The position numbers and the translations under genes were made by a program. From Acinetobacter proteolyticus (GTDB taxonomy: Bacteria; Pseudomonadota; Gammaproteobacteria; Pseudomonadales; Moraxellaceae), in NCBI RefSeq assembly GCF_000367945.1, contig NZ_KB849178.1, positions 303,501 to 367,500 on the forward strand: a stretch of DNA of 64,000 bases. The letters are read 5' to 3'. The notes under the pieces were generated by a model. That model was not told where the DNA came from. It saw nothing but the letters and a program-made list of their open reading frames with translations, and ran no database searches. Shown here one piece after another: positions 27,988 through 37,230 of the stretch (position 1 is its first letter; each line of letters opens with the position of its first letter).

Positions 27988-29229
27988 TTATCCTTGTGTG
28001 CGCAAAATTTCTTGTCGTTGCGCCACTTTCTTTTTCCATTGTTCGGCACGACGAGTACGGTCAGCAACCTGTCCTACCAATTGTCCACACGCAGCATCAA
28101 TATCATCGCCACGTGTCTGACGAATCGTACACACAAATCCTGCATCCGACAAAGTTTTTTGGAAGGCAATAATTCGGTTACGGCTCGAACGACCATAAGG
28201 CGCATGCGGGAACGGGTTAAATGGAATAAGATTGATCTTACTCGGTAGATTTTTTAACAGTTTTAATAACTGCTGTGCATGCTCAGGCTTATCATTGACA
28301 CCATCGAGCATGACATATTCGATGGTCACGTGACGACGTGAGCTTTCATTGCCATCTTTGGCTAAATAGCGTTGGCAAGCTGCAATTAATTGTTGTAACG
28401 GATATTTTTTATTAATCGGCACCAATTCATTACGAAGTTCATCATTTGGTGCATGAAGTGAAATCGCCAAAGCAACATCGATATCTTGCGCCAGTTGATC
28501 AATTTTCGGTACGACACCCGACGTCGATAAGGTTACACGGCGTTTCGACATACCATATGCAAAGTCATCCAGCATCAACTGCATAGAACTGAGTACAGCA
28601 TCATAGTTGAGTAAAGGTTCGCCCATACCCATCATCACCACATTGGTCACGGTACGTTCACGTTCAGCCACAGGCACATCTTCCATATAGGAATAGTTTG
28701 CCATCCACAACTGACCAATGATTTCTGCTGGTGTGAGGTCACGCTGGAAACCTTGTTTACCCGTCGAACAGAATGAACAATCCAGTGCACAACCCACTTG
28801 CGATGAAATACACAGGGTTTTACGCGCACCTGTCTTATCTTCCGCAGGAATCAGGACGGTTTCAACCAGAGAACCTTCTCCATCTCCTACGCGGAATACC
28901 CACTTACGGGTACCATCTTTGGAGTAGTTACGATGCACTACTTCTGGTGCTTTAATTTCACAAATCTTTTCGAGTTTTTCACGTAATTTGCCTGAGATAT
29001 TGCTCATCTCAGCAAAATCAGTCACAAAATATTGGTGCATCCATTTCATGACTTGACCTGCACGAAACTTTTTTTCGCCCAAATCTTCAAAGAATTTTTC
29101 TAATTCAGCTCGAGACATGCCAAGTAAATTTACTTTTTTCTCGACAGCATGAACGACAGGCATAGAAACAGACTGTTGTTTTTCATCTAAATTTTCTGAT
29201 GAAACGACCACTGCAGAACTCATGTACAT
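27988..29229 (-). CDS. rlmN: Dual-specificity RNA methyltransferase RlmN
   Basis: A 413-residue radical-SAM enzyme. The CxxxCxxC cluster motif is in [12 protein letters not shown], and the C-terminal catalytic cysteine in DIDAACGQL. It methylates C2 of A2503 in 23S rRNA and A37 in some tRNAs. An ATG ~36 residues downstream may also serve; the N-terminal extension is rich in Ser/Val and not conserved in typical RlmN. Confidence 0.95.
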   Translation of the reverse strand: MYMSSAVVVSSENLDEKQQSVSMPVVHAVEKKVNLLGMSRAELEKFFEDLGEKKFRAGQVMKWMHQYFVTDFAEMSNISGKLREKLEKICEIKAPEVVHRNYSKDGTRKWVFRVGDGEGSLVETVLIPAEDKTGARKTLCISSQVGCALDCSFCSTGKQGFQRDLTPAEIIGQLWMANYSYMEDVPVAERERTVTNVVMMGMGEPLLNYDAVLSSMQLMLDDFAYGMSKRRVTLSTSGVVPKIDQLAQDIDVALAISLHAPNDELRNELVPINKKYPLQQLIAACQRYLAKDGNESSRRHVTIEYVMLDGVNDKPEHAQQLLKLLKNLPSKINLIPFNPFPHAPYGRSSRNRIIAFQKTLSDAGFVCTIRQTRGDDIDAACGQLVGQVADRTRRAEQWKKKVAQRQEILRTQG

Positions 29230-29287
29230 TTACCTAAACAATATCAGCGCTAAAAATAGCTGTGCATTATTCGCACAACTCAATCTA

Positions 29288-29329
29288 TAAAAAATAAAAA
29301 ACCAGATAAGTAGTATACCACTTATCTGG
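29288..29329 (-). terminator. Terminator downstream of ndk
   Basis: An inverted repeat CCAGATAAGT / ACTTATCTGG with an 8-base spacer, followed on the minus strand by TTTTTTATTTTTT. It ends the ndk transcript before rlmN. Confidence 0.85.
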
Positions 29330-29344
29330 CTTGAATACTTTGGA

Positions 29345-29776
29345 TTAACGAGTGCGTGGGCAAATCTCGTTATCAGCAAAGAAGTAAGCGATTTCGCGCT
29401 CAGCAGAAGCAACTGAGTCAGAACCATGAGCAGCATTTTCGTCGATGCTTACAGCGAAGTCAGCGCGGATTGTGCCAGGAGCAGCTTCTTTAGGGTTTGT
29501 AGCGCCTAAAATTTCGCGGTGAGCAAGAACTGCATTTTCGCCTTCAAGAACTGAAACAACCACTGGACCAGAAGTCATGAATGCAACTAAGTCAGCAAAG
29601 AAACCACGTTCTTTGTGCTCAGCATAGAAACCTTCAGCATCCGCTTGAGAAAGGTGTTTCATTTTAGTTGCAACAATTTTCAAACCTGATTTTTCGAAAC
29701 GAGCAAAGATGTCGCCGATGTGGTTTTTAGATACTGCATCTGGTTTTACGATAGATAAAGTACGTTCAATCGCCAT
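29345..29776 (-). CDS. ndk: Nucleoside diphosphate kinase
   Basis: A 143-residue NDK. The phosphorylated histidine is H117 in [12 protein letters not shown]; the N-terminal [11 protein letters not shown] is also conserved. It balances NTP pools by ping-pong phosphotransfer. Start is preceded by AGGAG (TAGGAGTCAATC). A TATAAT (minus strand, 29822-29817) lies ~40 bases upstream. Confidence 0.97.
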   Translation of the reverse strand: MAIERTLSIVKPDAVSKNHIGDIFARFEKSGLKIVATKMKHLSQADAEGFYAEHKERGFFADLVAFMTSGPVVVSVLEGENAVLAHREILGATNPKEAAPGTIRADFAVSIDENAAHGSDSVASAEREIAYFFADNEICPRTR

Positions 29777-29883
29777 GATTGACTCCTATTATGGTTTAAA
29801 CTAAAAAATTTGCCGCATTATACCGATGTCATCGCTAATAATCAGCTTGAATATGCAAAACTTAAGCGTTTTCTGACGAATTT

Positions 29884-30084
29884 TTAACGAACTTCATCCA
29901 GCCATGCCATTTGAATGGCTTCAAGCAAACCTTCAGTTGACTTATTTGGGTCATCACTAAAGTCAGGCAAAGCACAAACCCATGCATGTAAATCGGTAAA
30001 ACGAATCCATTGTGGATCTACATCTGGGTGCGCTTCGGTGAGTTCAATCGCAATATCAATCGTATCTGTCCAACGTAAGCCCAT
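29884..30084 (-). CDS. iscX: Fe-S cluster assembly protein IscX
   Basis: A 66-residue acidic protein matching IscX/YfhJ: LRWTDTIDIAIELTEAHPDVDP and FTDLHAWVCALPDF. IscX binds IscS and iron and tunes Fe-S cluster assembly. It is alone here, away from an isc operon, which is common in this genus. Confidence 0.92.
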   Translation of the reverse strand: MGLRWTDTIDIAIELTEAHPDVDPQWIRFTDLHAWVCALPDFSDDPNKSTEGLLEAIQMAWLDEVR

Positions 30085-30180
30085 ATGACAACCTAAATAA
30101 ATGAGTGTAATTGAGCGTACTTTAACAAATCATACAAATTAAGAGATAGTGTTCTGTCGCTAAATTCAAGATAAAACACC

Positions 30181-30732
30181 TTATAAAGCGATATTCGCAG
30201 TTGGCGCCAATAAGATAATACCACTGGCAACCGACGCACCAATCATCGCCCCTACAATCACATCACTCGGATAATGCAGACCAAGTACCATTCGAGATAA
30301 GGCAACCAAAATGGTAAATGGCAGCATTAACAGCAATAGTAGCGGTTGAATATAACCCAAAGTGATGGTCACCATGACCGCATGTAAAGTGTGACCTGAT
30401 GGAAAACTAAAATGATCCAACGGTCGCTCACCCAACACAATCACCTGATGCACCTGATAGGGTCTAGGTCGTGTAGTTTTATTTTTTAAAAATTTATAGA
30501 TCAAGGTTCCGACTGAACCTGCCGCAACCACATACAATATTTGCAGACCGTATGCCAGACCTTGTATCGCCCATACAGACAACAACATCACATACCAAAA
30601 TGGCCCATCCCCCAAACGACTGATCGTTTTAAAAAATAAAGCGATCCGTTGTGACTGAGACAGATGATTGAGGTAGACACACCCTTTTAAATCTAAATCA
30701 AGTATTTTTATTTTTGCATTTTGAAGATTCAT
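30181..30732 (-). CDS. PAP2 family membrane phosphatase
   Basis: A 183-residue integral membrane phosphatase with the three PAP2 motifs in order: KNKTTRPRP (KX6RP), FPSGH (PSGH) and SRMVLGLHYPSD (SRX5HX3D). PAP2 enzymes dephosphorylate phosphatidate, undecaprenyl diphosphate or related lipids on the outer face of the inner membrane. It lies 38 bases downstream of a glycosyltransferase gene and is probably co-transcribed from the Pho-box promoter at 32117-32134. Joint phosphate-responsive lipid remodelling is inferred. Confidence 0.85.
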   Translation of the reverse strand: MNLQNAKIKILDLDLKGCVYLNHLSQSQRIALFFKTISRLGDGPFWYVMLLSVWAIQGLAYGLQILYVVAAGSVGTLIYKFLKNKTTRPRPYQVHQVIVLGERPLDHFSFPSGHTLHAVMVTITLGYIQPLLLLLMLPFTILVALSRMVLGLHYPSDVIVGAMIGASVASGIILLAPTANIAL

Positions 30733-30770
30733 ACGATTTCTCCTCTTTTTGAGAGTAGCTTAAGTCGCGG

Positions 30771-32072
30771 TCATGGGAGACTCCTCACGACTTGATACAA
30801 TGCTTGTTCTAATTGTTGTACTGGAAACTGCCAGCTACTTTGCTGCACACTTTCACTGGCCAATAAGCCCATTTGTCGTAATTGCGGCAAGGCAGGTAAT
30901 TGGCAAATCGATTGAATGAGATGATCTGTTTGTCCCAATGGACTCAACCAGCCAGTCACATTCGGTTGTACATGCTGATGGGCGCAAACATAATCATAGG
31001 CCACCACTGCTAAGCCACTGGCAATTGCTTCTAAGACCACATTTCCAAATGTATCGGCTTGGCTGGCAAAGGCAAAAACATCGGCACTGGCATAAGCGGC
31101 TGAGAGTTCACGACCACTCAGACTGCCCATAAAAATGACATCATCAGATTGCGCCATCTTACCCAGACGGGCACGATCTGGGCCATCACCGACAATCACA
31201 AACTTCACATTGTTACCCTGCTGTGCTTGTAATGCATGAAAGCTTTTGATCAGTACATCGACTTCTTTTTCTGGTGATAAACGTCCGACATACAACATCA
31301 CTCGGGTATCGGCATCGACACCCCATTGTTGGCGCAGTTGTTGTGAACGATGTTTGGCCGAGAATTTTTCAGTATCCACACCACGTCCGACCACCACCAA
31401 TGGGCAAGTCACACCGAAACCACGTAAAGCTTGTTCGGTATATTGACTCGGCACACAAGTCACATCGGTACTGTTATGAAACCACGTCAAATAACGTTGA
31501 ATTGGCTTAACCAAGAAAGCCAAGTCAAAGAAACGGCTGAAATCATGAAAGGCTGAATGAAAACCACTGGAGACTGCGATTTTTCTTGATTTCGCTGCTT
31601 GCAAGGCGGTTAAACCCAAAGGCCCTTCAGTCACGATATGCACCACATCTGGGGCAAACTTTTCAAAGGCTTTGGACACTTTAATATATTGTGGCCAACC
31701 AAACTGAATACTTGGATATTTCGGAATCGGCTGTGACATCACCAAACATTCTTGTTCGGGATGAAATTCGGTACAGACTGCTTTTTGTGTTGGTCGTACC
31801 AGTAAAATCTTATGTCCAAGTCGTTGAAGACCTTGACACAATTGCATCATCGACAGTGCCACGCCATTGATTTCTGGTGGCCAAGTTTCGGTCACAATGG
31901 CAATTCGGAGACGAGGACGAACTAAATCACGAAGCTCAGACAATTCATCTTGTTTATTTTTGAGCTGTTTCCTTTTAAAGTAAAATTTAAAATTTTCAGG
32001 AAACTCTTGCTTGAATAGAGATGTCGCGTATGTACTCTGCATATCGCCATCCATTTGTGTCGTTATTTTCAT
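30771..32072 (-). CDS. Family 4 glycosyltransferase (phosphate-starvation glycolipid type candidate)
   Basis: A 433-residue GT-B enzyme. The N-terminal acceptor domain starts at RLRIAIVTETWPPEINGVA; the donor domain has LYVGRLSPEKEVDVLI and the nucleotide-sugar motif ADVFAFASQADTFGNVVLEAIASG. This resembles MgtA/Agt-type glycosyltransferases that make glycolipids or mannosylated lipids. A sequence-perfect Pho box lies 45 bases upstream, and a PAP2 phosphatase gene follows. Alternative start at 32042 (MQSTYAT). The role in replacing phospholipids under phosphate limitation is inferred. Confidence 0.83.
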   Translation of the reverse strand: MKITTQMDGDMQSTYATSLFKQEFPENFKFYFKRKQLKNKQDELSELRDLVRPRLRIAIVTETWPPEINGVALSMMQLCQGLQRLGHKILLVRPTQKAVCTEFHPEQECLVMSQPIPKYPSIQFGWPQYIKVSKAFEKFAPDVVHIVTEGPLGLTALQAAKSRKIAVSSGFHSAFHDFSRFFDLAFLVKPIQRYLTWFHNSTDVTCVPSQYTEQALRGFGVTCPLVVVGRGVDTEKFSAKHRSQQLRQQWGVDADTRVMLYVGRLSPEKEVDVLIKSFHALQAQQGNNVKFVIVGDGPDRARLGKMAQSDDVIFMGSLSGRELSAAYASADVFAFASQADTFGNVVLEAIASGLAVVAYDYVCAHQHVQPNVTGWLSPLGQTDHLIQSICQLPALPQLRQMGLLASESVQQSSWQFPVQQLEQALYQVVRSLP

Positions 32073-32116
32073 GCTTTCAGCTTAAAAACATTATTTGACA
32101 CTTTAATGATCAGCCT

Positions 32117-32134
32117 ATGACAGTTTTTTGACAG
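32117..32134 (-). promoter_or_regulatory. PhoB binding site (Pho box)
   Basis: On the minus strand CTGTCAA-AAAA-CTGTCAT: two 7-base repeats spaced by a 4-base A-tract, matching the PhoB consensus. A weak -10-like CATTAA follows nine bases downstream. It lies between the apaH terminator and the glycosyltransferase start. Confidence 0.75.
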
Positions 32135-32140
32135 TCTTAA

Positions 32141-32180
32141 AATAAAAAATGCCCGATTTTTAGTATAAAAATGGGCATTT
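32141..32180 (-). terminator. Terminator downstream of apaH
   Basis: An AAATGCCC / GGGCATTT inverted repeat, extended by ATTTTT/AAAAAT pairing, with a T-rich tail on the minus strand (TTTTTTATTTT). Confidence 0.85.
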
Positions 32181-32199
32181 CAAAGAGATCACGGGCTGA

Positions 32200-33039
32200 T
32201 CAAGCTAAAGGATTGTCCACCGCAAACATGTGTTGATCTTCCAAACGGAACGCCATCAATTGCTGTCCCCAAACACAGCCACCATCGACATTTTGAATTT
32301 GAGCACTAATAGTCTTGCCCTGCAAAGCTGCCCAATGTCCAAAAATCAACTGATGGGTCTGTGCGGCCTGACTTTCAAACTCAAACCATGGTTGGAAACC
32401 TACTGGCATTGGTGCATCGAGTGCATCCTTAAAATCAAACTCTAAACGCCCTTCGGCATTAGTCAACCGCATTCGAGTGAGATAATTGGTAATACAGCGT
32501 AAGCGTGGCATCCCTGTGAGTTCATCTGACCATAGATCAGGTTGTGAACCAAACATTTCGACCAGAAAGCCATCCAAAATCGAAAGATCATCATGACCCA
32601 CCACCTGCTGGACTTCTTGTGCCAACGCTATCGTTTGTTCAGCATTCCAGATACATGGCACACCTGCATGGGTAATCAAGGTCTGGGCATTTGGAGATAG
32701 ACTTAACGGCTGTTTACGCAACCAATCAATCAACTCATCGCCATCAATGGCATCAATCACTTCTTGAGTATGATCTTTGTCTTTGGCCTTTTTAAAACCA
32801 CGGGCACAGGCAATCAAGGTTAAGTCATGATTGCCTAGTACCGTTGCAGCAGCACCATGATCCGCCAGTTTTTTAATAAAGCGTAATGCGCCCACTGAAT
32901 TTTCACCACGTGCGACCAGATCACCCGCAAACCATAAAAAGTCTTGGTCTGGATCAAAGCGGATTTCTTTGAGTAAAGCTTTCAGTGCTTCAAAACAGCC
33001 TTGTACATCGCCGATGACATAGTTATAGCGTTTAGACAT
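32200..33039 (-). CDS. apaH: Bis(5'-nucleosyl)-tetraphosphatase, symmetrical (ApaH)
   Basis: A 279-residue metallophosphoesterase that hydrolyses Ap4A to two ADP. Metal-binding motifs are GDVQGCFEAL, WFAGDLVARG and LGNHD, with a later TLITHAGV histidine. It overlaps the rsmA stop by one base. The usual apaG gene between rsmA and apaH is absent here. Confidence 0.96.
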   Translation of the reverse strand: MSKRYNYVIGDVQGCFEALKALLKEIRFDPDQDFLWFAGDLVARGENSVGALRFIKKLADHGAAATVLGNHDLTLIACARGFKKAKDKDHTQEVIDAIDGDELIDWLRKQPLSLSPNAQTLITHAGVPCIWNAEQTIALAQEVQQVVGHDDLSILDGFLVEMFGSQPDLWSDELTGMPRLRCITNYLTRMRLTNAEGRLEFDFKDALDAPMPVGFQPWFEFESQAAQTHQLIFGHWAALQGKTISAQIQNVDGGCVWGQQLMAFRLEDQHMFAVDNPLA

Positions 33040-33851
33040 TAAGACACCATCTGATCAGAAAGTGCGACAAAGTCGGCTAAGCTTAAAGTTTCTGGACGTG
33101 CCATTGGATCTACACCCGCTTTCTCAAAGCCATCTTCAACCAACATGCCTTTTAAGCTATTACGTAAGGTCTTACGACGCTGGGTAAATACATGCCCCAC
33201 TAAACGCGCTAAAGCTTTCTCATTTCTTGCCACAATCGGTTTAACATCATAGGGTTCTAAACGGAACACTGCCGATGTAACTTTTGGTGGCGGATTGAAT
33301 GAGCCCGGTGGCACTTCAAACAAGAAGGTTGGTTTACAGTAATACTGAATCATCACCGATAAACGACCATATTCTTTGGTGTTTGGTGTTGCAGTAATAC
33401 GATCAACCACTTCCTTTTGCAGCATGAAATGCATATCTTTCACTTTGTCACCAAACTCCAAGAGATGGAACAACAGTGGCGTTGAAATGTTATAAGGTAA
33501 ATTACCCACCACGCGCAGCGGACGACCCTCTTGAAACAGTTGGGTGAAGTCGTATTTTAAAGCATCTGCTTCAATAATCGTCAAACGTTCAGGATGTGGC
33601 ACACGCCCCGGTAAACCCGCAGCCAAATCGCGATCCAGTTCAACCACGGTCAACGCATCACACTCGCCAATTAAAGGTGAAGTCAAGGCCGCCAAACCCG
33701 GTCCGATTTCGACAATATTTTCGCCCGCACGCGGATTCACTGAGCGTACAATTTTGGCAATCACACGTTGATCATGTAAGAAGTTTTGACCAAAACGTTT
33801 TCGAGCCTGATGCCCTTCATCTTTAGGGTTTAGGGCATTAATTTGATACAT
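33039..33851 (-). CDS. rsmA: 16S rRNA dimethyladenosine transferase RsmA (KsgA)
   Basis: A 270-residue SAM-dependent methyltransferase that dimethylates A1518 and A1519 of 16S rRNA. Motif I is IVEIGPGLAALT and the catalytic motif IV is NLPYNIS. Start placed at the ATG at 33851 (MYQINALNP) because GGAG lies 6-9 bases upstream; a GTG four codons earlier overlaps that site. It follows the PilJ-like lipoprotein gene by 18 bases. Confidence 0.96.
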   Translation of the reverse strand: MYQINALNPKDEGHQARKRFGQNFLHDQRVIAKIVRSVNPRAGENIVEIGPGLAALTSPLIGECDALTVVELDRDLAAGLPGRVPHPERLTIIEADALKYDFTQLFQEGRPLRVVGNLPYNISTPLLFHLLEFGDKVKDMHFMLQKEVVDRITATPNTKEYGRLSVMIQYYCKPTFLFEVPPGSFNPPPKVTSAVFRLEPYDVKPIVARNEKALARLVGHVFTQRRKTLRNSLKGMLVEDGFEKAGVDPMARPETLSLADFVALSDQMVS

Positions 33852-33869
33852 AAAATTCTCCACATAAAT

Positions 33870-34721
33870 TTATTGCCCTGATTGCGTATTAAGCATTAAT
33901 TCATTCAGACCATTAAAAAGTTCATCTGACTTGGTCAAATTTTCTCTAGCAGCTTGATAAACGATCGAAAGAAATTCTCGTTTACTCAGTAGATTAAGCT
34001 CTCTAGATGCCAAGATTTCCTGAGTACTCTTTTGAATTGACAACAAACTCTCACGCCCTTCCGCATCTTTAACACGCTTCACACCTAATTCAGGATTTCC
34101 TTTGAGCTGTGCTTCAAGGTAAAGACTAAATGTTTCAAGATCAGCAAAAAAATCGTCTATATTCTCAACAAGATGCTTGTCCCCCAAAGTTACTTTATGC
34201 ATTGAATGCAAAATACGCTCAGCTACAAAAACTTGGTTTTTTGCGATAATGACTTGAGATGAAGGATAGTTTAATCGCGTTAGATGATCAGTCAGCAGAT
34301 TATATTCAGCCTGAATTTCAGGAATATTTTCCTGTAGGTATAAATCGAAATTTTGTAAGGCTTCAATCTGGTCTTGATGCTTCACAAGCACATCAATATT
34401 AGCATTGATTGTACTCGCATCCTTGAGAATTTTATTCATACCGTCATGATTCGTGTAGTTTGCATTCACAGCACCCAAAGCCAGATTAAATTTCTCCTGA
34501 CTAAGTTTCAGCCTCTCTACACCTGCTGGGCTAGCATAAACAACAACATCTGCCGATTGTCTTGGAATTTGCAGGGATAAAACCCTCAAATCGCAAAGAC
34601 TATGGTCAATCCGAGGAGATGAGCATGCCGATAACATGAATACCGGCAGCAGCATCGCACCAAGTTTAGTGATCCATCTTATGGATCGCCATTGCACATC
34701 AATAAAGCGGACTTGTTTCAT
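33870..34721 (-). CDS. Lipoprotein with PilJ-like sensory domain
   Basis: About 283 residues from ATG at 34721, which has GGAG three bases away; ATG at 34742 and TTG at 34754 are alternatives. A signal sequence ends in lipobox FMLSAC. The mature part is alpha-helical. Residues around SSQVIIAKNQVFVAERIL, LGDKHLVENIDDF and LKGNPELGVKRVKDAEGRES closely follow the pattern of the periplasmic region of the type IV pilus chemoreceptor PilJ (conserved ERI, AAD-F, GN--GI--V). There is no signalling domain. It lies between pdxA and rsmA. A role in pilus surface sensing is inferred. Confidence 0.7.
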   Translation of the reverse strand: MKQVRFIDVQWRSIRWITKLGAMLLPVFMLSACSSPRIDHSLCDLRVLSLQIPRQSADVVVYASPAGVERLKLSQEKFNLALGAVNANYTNHDGMNKILKDASTINANIDVLVKHQDQIEALQNFDLYLQENIPEIQAEYNLLTDHLTRLNYPSSQVIIAKNQVFVAERILHSMHKVTLGDKHLVENIDDFFADLETFSLYLEAQLKGNPELGVKRVKDAEGRESLLSIQKSTQEILASRELNLLSKREFLSIVYQAARENLTKSDELFNGLNELMLNTQSGQ

Positions 34722-34778
34722 CTGCTCCAAAGCAAAACTCATATCAATACTCAATTATGTTCTTTTTAATTCGATCAG

Positions 34779-35756
34779 TTATATCTGGAAGGTAGATGCC
34801 ATAGACAAAGCTAAATCCACTGCGACATGCAAGCTTGATGCTTTTGCCTGTCCAGTGCCTGCAAGAGAAAGTGCGGTACCATGATCGACCGAAGTTCGAA
34901 TAAATGGCAAGCCTAATGTAATGTTAACTGCTTCACCAAAGCCTTGAGATTTTAACACAGGTAGACCTTGATCGTGATACATCGCTAAAACAGCATCGGC
35001 ATCTTTTAGATTTTCGGGGGTAAACAAGGTATCCGCAGGTAAACTGAGACTCATGTTAATCCCCTGTGCACGATAACTTTCCAGCACAGGATTAATAACT
35101 TCGATTTCTTCTCGACCTAAATAGCCATCCTCACCTGCATGCGGATTTAAACCGCAAACCAAAATCCGTGGCTGTGCAATTTTAAACTTGATCTTTAAGT
35201 CATGAATCAGGATATCAATGACTTGCTGCAAACGTTCTGTCGTAATCGCATCAGGCACATCCCGTAACGGTAAATGAGTCGTTGCCAAAGCAACACGTAA
35301 GCTTTTGGTCGCCAGCATCATCACCACACGCTCGATAGCTGCGGACTCTTGGTAAAACTCAGTATGTCCGCTAAATGCGATGCCCGCGTCATTGATAATT
35401 GATTTTTGTACAGGCGCTGTAGCCACACCCACACTCTGCCCAGACAATGCATAATCGGCCGAACGACGTAATTGTTCCAGCACATAAGCCGCATTGGCAG
35501 AATCTAACTGCCCTAAAACAACCGTTTTGGCTAAAGGCACATGCTCAACAAAAAGTTGTCCTTTCAAGCTGGACTGGATCTGCCCTTGATATGCAATCAG
35601 CTCGACGTTCATTCCTAACTGATTGGCACGTTGTTGCAACATTTCGATATCAGCCAATACCACCAGTGGACGTTCATCCACACGATCGGCAAGACTCAGA
35701 CAAATATCAGGTCCAATTCCAGCAGGTTCACCTGAAGTGACATATAAAGGAAGCAT
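34779..35756 (-). CDS. pdxA: 4-hydroxythreonine-4-phosphate dehydrogenase (PdxA)
   Basis: A 326-residue enzyme of pyridoxal phosphate biosynthesis. TSGEPAGIGPDICL opens the protein; FSGHTEFYQE, LNPHAGEDGYLGREE and AMYHDQGLPVLKSQGF carry metal- and substrate-binding residues. ATG at 35756 preferred over a TTG at 35768. In many gammaproteobacteria surA precedes and rsmA directly follows pdxA; here surA is absent and the PilJ-like lipoprotein gene intervenes. Confidence 0.95.
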   Translation of the reverse strand: MLPLYVTSGEPAGIGPDICLSLADRVDERPLVVLADIEMLQQRANQLGMNVELIAYQGQIQSSLKGQLFVEHVPLAKTVVLGQLDSANAAYVLEQLRRSADYALSGQSVGVATAPVQKSIINDAGIAFSGHTEFYQESAAIERVVMMLATKSLRVALATTHLPLRDVPDAITTERLQQVIDILIHDLKIKFKIAQPRILVCGLNPHAGEDGYLGREEIEVINPVLESYRAQGINMSLSLPADTLFTPENLKDADAVLAMYHDQGLPVLKSQGFGEAVNITLGLPFIRTSVDHGTALSLAGTGQAKASSLHVAVDLALSMASTFQI

Positions 35757-35976
35757 ACATACCGCCAAGCTTTTGATTCCCTTCTAGTGTAACCAAAATC
35801 GAAATACAGTATAGCCCTACATTTTTATAAATATAGTTTAAACGCCATCCCTGTCTATTCTCTCGAACCAATGCAAAAGAAAATGTCATCGCACTGCATT
35901 GTAAATTCGTAAAATCCTGTCGGAAAAGTGCCTGACCTAAGGTTATATAAACTTCGCAATGTTTCTGGTCAGGAAT

Positions 35977-36330
35977 CTAGTCTTCTGATTTTCGTGGCAG
36001 ATGAAACTCGGCATTTAACCAGCCGAGCTGATGGGCAATTTCTGAAAAGAAAATTAAAAACACCGCCACAACAATGGCAATAAAAAGCCATTTCCACAGC
36101 TGACGATGAATATGGGGAAAACGCTGTGCCGGGATGAATAAAAAAATCAGTCCACCTGCGAAATAAAGCAGATATGGAAAAGGAGTGAAATGCATGAACA
36201 TACTCACTAAAGCCACACCAACCATACCACTGAAACCGTAATAGCTACAGAACGAGGTAACCAGCACCACATAGGTTGCTACAAAACCGAATAGACAGCC
36301 CCAAAAAAACTGTTTAACGCGCAATATCAT
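35977..36330 (-). CDS. Small integral membrane protein of unknown function
   Basis: A 117-residue protein with about three hydrophobic helices: FFWGCLFGFVATYVVLV, YLLYFAGGLIFLFI and WLFIAIVVAVFLIFF. I do not recognise a family. It is transcribed toward pdxA from an upstream gap, with another envelope gene (DUF4124 protein) 62 bases upstream on the same strand. Confidence 0.6.
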   Translation of the reverse strand: MILRVKQFFWGCLFGFVATYVVLVTSFCSYYGFSGMVGVALVSMFMHFTPFPYLLYFAGGLIFLFIPAQRFPHIHRQLWKWLFIAIVVAVFLIFFSEIAHQLGWLNAEFHLPRKSED

Positions 36331-36392
36331 GGCTCTTCATTTGGATTCACGCTCATAAAACATTATTTTACCCGCTCAATCAAGCAGATACC

Positions 36393-37016
36393 TCAGCGAT
36401 CAGTTGGCGGTGCTTTAGACAGGTTTTGCGGAACAAGATTAGAAGGTACGAACTCGACCTTGCGTGTCCATGGGTTGATCTTGGGCTGTACTTTTTTCTC
36501 AGCCTGTACCACCACTGCTTCTTCTTTCTCAGAGACCACAACAGTACTCGCGGCTTTATCTACCAATGGATTGCTAACTGTTTCTTTTTTTTCAGCTACC
36601 TGTACAACTTGAGTCTCTTTCTTCTCTACAGGCGTTGTCGCAACCACGGCACTGGCTGGACGTATATATGGAGCTGCAATCACACCTTGTTTCACCACCG
36701 TTTGTGTGGTTGGTTGCTGAACAGGCTGTGCCGTTGTATTGGTCGCTTGCCCTTGTAAATTCATTTGATCCACGGGAATCTCAATCGCTTTCATTTCCGC
36801 AGTCACAGCCATCGCAGGGTCTACATGATCATTGCCCCGACTTTCTAAAACCTCCAGTTTACGACTGGTTCCCTCTTTGGGTTGAAATTCAGAATAGTTG
36901 GTCACACTGGTCTGATCTACCCATTTATAAAGTCGTCTTGCATTGGTCTGTGTTGAACAAACGCCGATCAATAATATGACTACAAGAGTTTTTGTAGAAA
37001 ACGACAACTGCATCAA
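36393..37016 (-). CDS. DUF4124-domain exported protein
   Basis: A 207-residue protein with an N-terminal signal (LVVILLIGVCSTQTNA) and then RLYKWVDQTSVTNYSEFQP, the hallmark of DUF4124 domains. The rest is low-complexity, rich in Val, Thr, Glu and Lys with repeated EKKE blocks and prolines. It is probably a periplasmic or envelope-linked protein. Its function is unknown. It diverges from rplM. Confidence 0.7.
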   Translation of the reverse strand: MMQLSFSTKTLVVILLIGVCSTQTNARRLYKWVDQTSVTNYSEFQPKEGTSRKLEVLESRGNDHVDPAMAVTAEMKAIEIPVDQMNLQGQATNTTAQPVQQPTTQTVVKQGVIAAPYIRPASAVVATTPVEKKETQVVQVAEKKETVSNPLVDKAASTVVVSEKEEAVVVQAEKKVQPKINPWTRKVEFVPSNLVPQNLSKAPPTDR

Positions 37017-37188
37017 ATTCCCCGAGAGAAGAGGTAAATACTTCTATTTATTTCAAATAATTGCTATAAAAATAATAGGGTAAATCCAGTCCCCTCACAA
37101 GACAAATAATGTACGCTTCAATTCCGCGCCTAATAATTCCCAAATCAGTCACATTGCAGCAAAATCTGACGTCTCAGGTGAATTCTTC

Positions 37189-37217
37189 TTGTGTGATTTT
37201 ATAAACTCATGTAGAAT
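37189..37217 (+). promoter_or_regulatory. Promoter of rplM-rpsI
   Basis: -35 TTGTGT (37189-37194) and -10 TAGAAT (37212-37217) with a 17-base spacer, 64 bases before the rplM ATG. Confidence 0.65.
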
Positions 37218-37230
37218 TCGGTCTCCTTTT

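Noticed and set aside
35931..35973. CCTGACC / GGTCAGG inverted repeat downstream of the pdxA promoter region
   Set aside because: The 7-bp arms are separated by ~29 bases with no T-run, so neither a terminator nor an operator is supported.
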